Of a stretch of DNA of 10,866 bases, positions 6,431-10,866 are shown one piece after another. Below the pieces are notes generated by a model. The model was not told the DNA's origin, did no database searches, and saw nothing but the letters and a program-made list of their open reading frames with translations. Every line of letters starts with the position of its first letter. The first letter of the stretch is position 1. The DNA comes from JBKJTP01 sp046590195 (lineage in GTDB: Bacteria > Bacteroidota > Ignavibacteria > Palsa-1295): the NCBI GenBank assembly GCA_046590195.1, contig JBKJTP010000215.1:1-10866 (forward strand). The letters run 5' to 3'. The position numbers were made by a program, and so were the translations under genes.

Positions 6431-6482
6431 CGGATGTACGCCTTAAATCGAGTGAGCGTACGTCTGTTTTCCTTCTCACTCG
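6431..6482 (+). promoter_or_regulatory. Candidate H-type pseudoknot abutting the Shine-Dalgarno of the giant gene
   Basis: Stem 1 is CGGATGTACGC (6431-6441) with GCGTACGTCTG (6456-6466): eleven pairs, two of them G-U, loop of 14 bases. Seven bases of this loop, CGAGTGA (6449-6455), are perfectly complementary to TCACTCG (6476-6482), giving stem 2 of an H-type pseudoknot with connecting loops of about 7 and 9 bases. Stem 2 ends one base before the GGAGG at 6484-6488. Stem 1 is followed by TTTT (6467-6470), so taken alone it also resembles an intrinsic terminator; the two pairings could compete. The arrangement suggests translational or transcriptional control of the gene at 6493, but the pairing is seen by eye only. 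Confidence 0.5.
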
Positions 6483-6483
6483 T

Positions 6484-6488
6484 GGAGG
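6484..6488 (+). promoter_or_regulatory. Strong Shine-Dalgarno (GGAGG) before the giant gene
   Basis: GGAGG ends four bases before the ATG at 6493 (GGAGG-TACT-ATG) and fixes the start. It is the only strong ribosome binding site among the gene starts in this window and lies directly 3' of the candidate pseudoknot. Confidence 0.7.
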
Positions 6489-6492
6489 TACT

Positions 6493-9400
6493 ATGCAGCG
6501 TTTCTTGATCGCTTTACTCCTCTGCCTTGGTCTTGTGACGATCGCGTCCGAGGCTCAGGCTCAGTTCCTGGTTCAGGTCAGTGGTTATCTGCCTGTTGGA
6601 CGTGAAAGGGTATTCGCTTCGCGAGTCCCTGGTAACACCCAGTTGGATACCATTTATCAGATCTCAGGTACTTATAGCGTCTCCGGCCGCCTGGTTATCC
6701 AGGAAGGTGCCGAGGTGCAGTTCTTGCCGAACGGACGAATCATGGATTCTGTCGGTGGTAAGATCATCGCCAATGGCTTTACAGGCCTGAATAGACGTAT
6801 CGTATTCCGCGGCCAGCGCGTGAATAGTGCATCGGCTGAATGGGGACATTTCCTCATCCTACCAGGTGCCGATTCCGCGTTCTTCGCGAACGTTCATTTC
6901 ATCGACTTCCGTAAGCGTAACACAGTAGATAAGGCTCTTATCTATGGTGTAAGCCCAACGCTAGCAGCACAATCGATCGCTATAACACAGCTTTCGAATG
7001 GTGTTGGCGGCGTTATGACCACCTTCTCACAGAAGACGTGGATCTGGGACGCTATCGTTGACGGAACATCAGCTCTCTACCGTGGTGGTGCCTTTGCATT
7101 CTTGCAGGCTCCGCAGAACTCAGCGTTCAATGGCGACGACGGACGTCTAGCCTTGGTTCGTGAGCAGGTAGGTCGTCTGACGATCCGCGATGCAAAGCTT
7201 CGCAATGATGTCACTACGGCAGCAGGCACTGAAGATATCGTCAACACACTCGGTGGCGCTATCTATATGTCCGCTCGTCCAGGTGCCACTAGCGCTAATT
7301 ATCTCGTAGCACGCCTTGGTAACAACGGTTCGCCGTTCTTCACCGAAGAGCAGGACGAGATCATTATCGAGCGTGCAGTTGCAGAAAACACAAAGTCAAC
7401 AGCAGGTAACGTCGCCAAGGGCGGTGGTATCTATGTTGGCAACTACACAGGTCTTATCGGCTCGCGCTTGCGCATGAGCTCAGATACGGCACGTGCAGCA
7501 CGTGGTGATGCATACGCATGGGGTGGTGCTATCGCAGTTAGCGCAACGTCGGGTCATCCGGCAGCGCTTCCATCTCCAGCTCCAGGTTTTGATCGTCTTC
7601 CAGGTCTGACGATCTACAAGACATCAACCTTTACCGGCAACGTAGCAGGTCTTGGCGGTGCTCTTCAGGCCGATTTCTCGAATACAGGCACACGTGGCCC
7701 AGTGTTCAATATCGACGCTGAGAACATGGTCGACTTCGGCTCGCAGCAGCAGCCACGTCCGGTCCGCGACTCTGGTGATATCCACTTTATTGGAAACGTA
7801 GCTTACCTTGAGGGTGGAGCTATCTTCAATCCGTGGTTCACTTATGTCACTGGTTACCTCGCTCCTCGTGATGGCGTACTCGGTCAGCCTGATTTCCGTC
7901 AGGTCGAAGGTCGTGTACTCTTCAACAACAACGTAGCGGGTCAGGCCGGTGGTAGTATCTTCACAGGTCCTTCTGATTTCCTCGAAAATGGGAATGTTGG
8001 CCGTGGCGATATCCAGAGCCGTCGTGTACTTCACGTACGTAACTCGGTCAACCCACTCGATCCTCGCGTGAACCGTCCTGCTTTCACAGCTGGCTTCGTT
8101 CGCGGTGGTGGTGCAGAGTATATCACGCTTGGTGCTGACTCGACGTTCGCAGTTGAGTACAACAACAACCACGTAATCGGTGGTAATGGTGGTGCAGTCT
8201 ATTTGAGCACGCGTTCAAATCTTCCTCTCTTCCCATTCAACCGTTACTTCGCTGAAGATAAGTATAACTCGCAGAACGTACGCACTTCACCGTTGCCATA
8301 CGATCCTCGTGAGCTTACTCGCTTCCTCGATAACCATGTTTATCTCGGACCAGACTCGACAATGCTCGTCAATCGCACGGGTCGTCCTGAGTACGGTCGT
8401 GGTGGTGCACTCTACGTTTACGTAGCAGACCGCACAAACCCAATTCTCTCTAGCGACTCAACGTTCTTGAGCCGTGTAAGAATGGAGCAGAACTACGCAT
8501 TCACGGGCTCGGCGATCCACGCTGATGCATGGGATTTCCGTATCATGTCCAACCAGACATTGATCGCGAACAACCACGCAACATCTGGCGTCCAGGCTAC
8601 GACAGATCTCACCGCACTCTTGGGTGGTCCGCAGGACGTTCGCGTCGGCGCAACTATCTTTGCAGAGTTCAACGGTGTAGCTCCATCATTTGAGTCTAAC
8701 TCACGTGGTAATGCGATCTATGACAACCAGGCACGCTACATCATCCGTCTTCCTGACGGTCCGTTGGGCTCTGGTGGTGTAGATACCGTTCGCGGTAACT
8801 TCTGGGGCGAGACAGGTCCTGATCTGATCACACAGCTTCCGAGCGGTGCTCTTCAGCGTACCTTCTTCCTCGATTTCTATCGTGATGGTTGCTTCACGAA
8901 TGTGTATGAGCCTAACCGCTTCCCGCCTTCGGCTTACACGCCGGTTCCGGTCGGTACGCTCCCAGATACCATTCTCATGGAAGGTCGTATCTACGACATC
9001 TATGATAAGGGCACCGATATCAAGACGATGGATTATAACAATCGTCGTATGTCTCCAGCCGAAGCGTTCTCGCTCGGTATCCCGACAGACGTCGCTCAGA
9101 TCCACCGCTTTACTCGCGATATCTTCTCGACGGATTCAACCTACATCCAGCGCATCATGGCGATGCAGACGGATTTCGTAGGTCCGCATCCGATCGGCTT
9201 CCCACTGTTCCTGCAGGCTGACATTGATCCTAATGATGTCAACCGCGACGAGTACGCTCGCAATTACTCGGTACTCATGGTCATCAATACGACGACCAAC
9301 GAGTTTGTCCGTGTTAATGCGAAGGAGACCGTTCAGGATGCAGTTGGTGCACCAAGACATCTTTATCAGGGCCGTTTGGACTTCGTGCCAGATAGCTCGA

Positions 9401-10866
9401 CAGCTACACGTAATGCGGCAAGCCGTGCAAAGGTCCTCTGGACACTTTCATTGCTCCGCCCATCAACGCTTACTTTCGACGAGATCCAGCGCGCTTCGAA
9501 GCTCGAAGATTCTGCAGCTCTCGACGGTCGCCGTTATGACCTCGGTCTCACTCAGTTTGATAGCAATGGTGTAGACGACGTCTGCATCCAGGGCATCACA
9601 GGCACAACCACATGGTATGCAGGTGAGCGCTATCGCACACTCCCAGTTCGTCCAGGCGATAACATCCTTGTTATCTCTCGTACGCAGCTCTGGAAGTATG
9701 GTGCAGCTGGTGCGATCGCACGTGGCTTGCAGTTCACTATCGGTGATGTACTGCCTCCGCAGTTCACCAGCGATGTTGTAACGCTTTCGAATGATCCGAT
9801 CAACCCGAACCGTCGCTTCCTTCGTGAGGACGAGAATTACGATTCGCGCGATGCGAACCACATTCTCTTCCGTCTCGCTGGTTTCGATCCAAACAACTTC
9901 TACGATCCACGCTTCCAGTTCGACGCAGGCCGCTTCACGCAGCTCGCTATCGACTTCAGCATCGATCCAGAAGCGTACTCTGACTTCGAGTCGCCAGGTG
10001 TCAACCCAGGTGATCCTCGTCGCGAGTTGGATCCATTCAGCGGCGTTCGTCTTGACAACTGGTTGAAGGACAGCACGATCTTCAACGAGAACGTAACAGG
10101 TTCGAATGGCTACGTCCTGCTTTCAGGTCAGCCACACAATCCTGATGTTGTTCCAGGTGGCGAGGGTGTAACAGTTACACTCACAAACTTCCCACCGAAC
10201 TTCGAGTCACAGTCGGGTCTTGTCAATGACATTGACAACACACTGCTTGGCGCGAACAAGGATCGCCTCTCGATGTGGGCATTCCCTCCGTACTTCAACT
10301 GTCCTACAGGCTTCCTGAGCGATACGCTCTGTGTCCGTTCGACGTCAACGACGTACCGCTTCCGCATCTTTGTTCAGGATAGCTTGCCACGCTTCACCAG
10401 CTCGCCTGATGTTGCTTGCGCTGCAAACCTGACCGATTCATTGCGCTATAGCTATGACGTACAGACAGACGACGAGACTGAGGATAACGTAGCAGCAGCA
10501 GAAGGCTGGGATTTCCGTTACGGCCGCACTTCTTACGAGCTCCTGGTTGGACCAGAGTGGCTTCGAGAAGGCTTCCGCAACACGAACACAGCTAACCTCT
10601 TCGCAGCTACGGGCCGCTTTGAGATCCGTCTCCCAAGCGACGTAGTACTCCCATTGATCACGCCTACACCGCAGATCAACCAGGAGTTGAACCTCGACAC
10701 GATCATCAGCATCCGTGCTGACGATGGTCACTCAGGTCTCAGCGTACAGAAGTGGCGTATTCCAGTTAACATCGAGCCTCAGATCCTGACGACCTCGTTG
10801 CCTAATGCGAAGGAAGACTTCGACTATAGCTTCGATTTCCGTGACACGACAAGGGTGAACCGTATC
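6493..10866 (+). CDS. Giant exported protein with Pmp-like beta-helix repeats and Ig-like modules (3' end outside window)
   Basis: The frame is open for 1458 codons to the last base of the window without a stop, so the protein is longer. Residues 1-23 are a clear Sec signal peptide (MQRFLIALLLCLGLVTIASEAQA, cut after AQA-23). About 55-770 look like a right-handed beta-helix with recurring glycine motifs: GGAFAF 198, GGAIYMS 254, GGGIYV 310, GGAIAV 344, GGALQ 388, GGAIF 441, GGSIF 486, GGGAEY 538, GGAVYLS 566, GGALYVYV 637, GSAIH 672. These are interleaved with FxxN motifs (FTGN 380, FIGN 432, FNNN 477, FLDN 611). GGA[ILV] and FxxN are the defining repeats of chlamydial polymorphic outer-membrane proteins. 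NFWG at 769-772 resembles the usual end of such helices. About 773-1295 is unrecognised. Segments starting near 1299 (PRFTSSPD) and 1429 (PQILTTSLP) resemble cadherin/Ig-like (He_PIG-type) modules. The anchor or secretion domain (autotransporter barrel, type IX sorting tail or other) must lie outside the window. Surface adhesion is the likely role, by inference. Confidence 0.85.
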   Translation, partial: MQRFLIALLLCLGLVTIASEAQAQFLVQVSGYLPVGRERVFASRVPGNTQLDTIYQISGTYSVSGRLVIQEGAEVQFLPNGRIMDSVGGKIIANGFTGLNRRIVFRGQRVNSASAEWGHFLILPGADSAFFANVHFIDFRKRNTVDKALIYGVSPTLAAQSIAITQLSNGVGGVMTTFSQKTWIWDAIVDGTSALYRGGAFAFLQAPQNSAFNGDDGRLALVREQVGRLTIRDAKLRNDVTTAAGTEDIVNTLGGAIYMSARPGATSANYLVARLGNNGSPFFTEEQDEIIIERAVAENTKSTAGNVAKGGGIYVGNYTGLIGSRLRMSSDTARAARGDAYAWGGAIAVSATSGHPAALPSPAPGFDRLPGLTIYKTSTFTGNVAGLGGALQADFSNTGTRGPVFNIDAENMVDFGSQQQPRPVRDSGDIHFIGNVAYLEGGAIFNPWFTYVTGYLAPRDGVLGQPDFRQVEGRVLFNNNVAGQAGGSIFTGPSDFLENGNVGRGDIQSRRVLHVRNSVNPLDPRVNRPAFTAGFVRGGGAEYITLGADSTFAVEYNNNHVIGGNGGAVYLSTRSNLPLFPFNRYFAEDKYNSQNVRTSPLPYDPRELTRFLDNHVYLGPDSTMLVNRTGRPEYGRGGALYVYVADRTNPILSSDSTFLSRVRMEQNYAFTGSAIHADAWDFRIMSNQTLIANNHATSGVQATTDLTALLGGPQDVRVGATIFAEFNGVAPSFESNSRGNAIYDNQARYIIRLPDGPLGSGGVDTVRGNFWGETGPDLITQLPSGALQRTFFLDFYRDGCFTNVYEPNRFPPSAYTPVPVGTLPDTILMEGRIYDIYDKGTDIKTMDYNNRRMSPAEAFSLGIPTDVAQIHRFTRDIFSTDSTYIQRIMAMQTDFVGPHPIGFPLFLQADIDPNDVNRDEYARNYSVLMVINTTTNEFVRVNAKETVQDAVGAPRHLYQGRLDFVPDSSTATRNAASRAKVLWTLSLLRPSTLTFDEIQRASKLEDSAALDGRRYDLGLTQFDSNGVDDVCIQGITGTTTWYAGERYRTLPVRPGDNILVISRTQLWKYGAAGAIARGLQFTIGDVLPPQFTSDVVTLSNDPINPNRRFLREDENYDSRDANHILFRLAGFDPNNFYDPRFQFDAGRFTQLAIDFSIDPEAYSDFESPGVNPGDPRRELDPFSGVRLDNWLKDSTIFNENVTGSNGYVLLSGQPHNPDVVPGGEGVTVTLTNFPPNFESQSGLVNDIDNTLLGANKDRLSMWAFPPYFNCPTGFLSDTLCVRSTSTTYRFRIFVQDSLPRFTSSPDVACAANLTDSLRYSYDVQTDDETEDNVAAAEGWDFRYGRTSYELLVGPEWLREGFRNTNTANLFAATGRFEIRLPSDVVLPLITPTPQINQELNLDTIISIRADDGHSGLSVQKWRIPVNIEPQILTTSLPNAKEDFDYSFDFRDTTRVNRI

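Noticed and set aside
7624..8172. Long open frame of 182 codons on the - strand inside the giant gene
   Set aside because: It lies wholly antisense to a 1458-codon frame with a signal peptide and repeat motifs, has a low-complexity T/R/E/V composition and no family resemblance. It is a codon-bias shadow.
1..10866. Defence system, prophage, insertion sequence or CRISPR array
   Set aside because: No transposase, integrase, nuclease or cas-like protein is seen, and the tandem repeats have 7- or 9-base periods without spacers, unlike CRISPR.

Overview
The window (about 50% G+C) looks like chromosomal DNA of a free-living bacterium of the Bacteroidota/Chlorobiota broad group, perhaps a Kapabacteria- or Ignavibacteria-like lineage. 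This placement is inference. It rests on the near absence of Shine-Dalgarno sequences before most genes and on a very large secreted repeat protein of a kind common in that group; no marker gene for taxonomy is present.

Layout, all genes on the + strand. 2-526: C-terminal part of an unrecognised protein. 675-1553: membrane-anchored J-domain protein with TPR repeats. 1655-2785: alanine racemase (alr). 2903-4021: mannose-1-phosphate guanylyltransferase. 4223-4690: RlpA-like lipoprotein behind a good sigma70-type promoter in an A+T-rich gap. 4691-5058: non-coding, with several dyads. 5059-5132: tRNA-Arg(CCG) with its own TATAAT box. 5223-5954: membrane-anchored TPR protein. 5955-6492: 538 bases without a gene, rich in RNA-like hairpins, ending in a candidate pseudoknot that touches the only strong Shine-Dalgarno sequence in the window. 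6493-10866 (runs off the end): an uninterrupted reading frame of at least 1458 codons for an exported protein with GGA[I/L/V] and FxxN motifs, like chlamydial polymorphic outer-membrane proteins, followed by Ig-like modules.

Theme: most recognisable genes serve the cell envelope. Alr makes D-alanine for peptidoglycan, the guanylyltransferase makes GDP-mannose for surface glycans, RlpA acts on peptidoglycan, two proteins are membrane-anchored TPR scaffolds, and the giant protein is exported. The gaps of about 100 bases or more and separate predicted control elements suggest several transcription units rather than one operon.

The points most worth following are (i) the structured leader and pseudoknot next to the Shine-Dalgarno of the giant gene, (ii) the Pmp-like architecture of that gene, and (iii) short tandem repeats of 7 and about 9 bases in three successive gaps between genes. 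I found no CRISPR array, insertion sequence, prophage or defence system.
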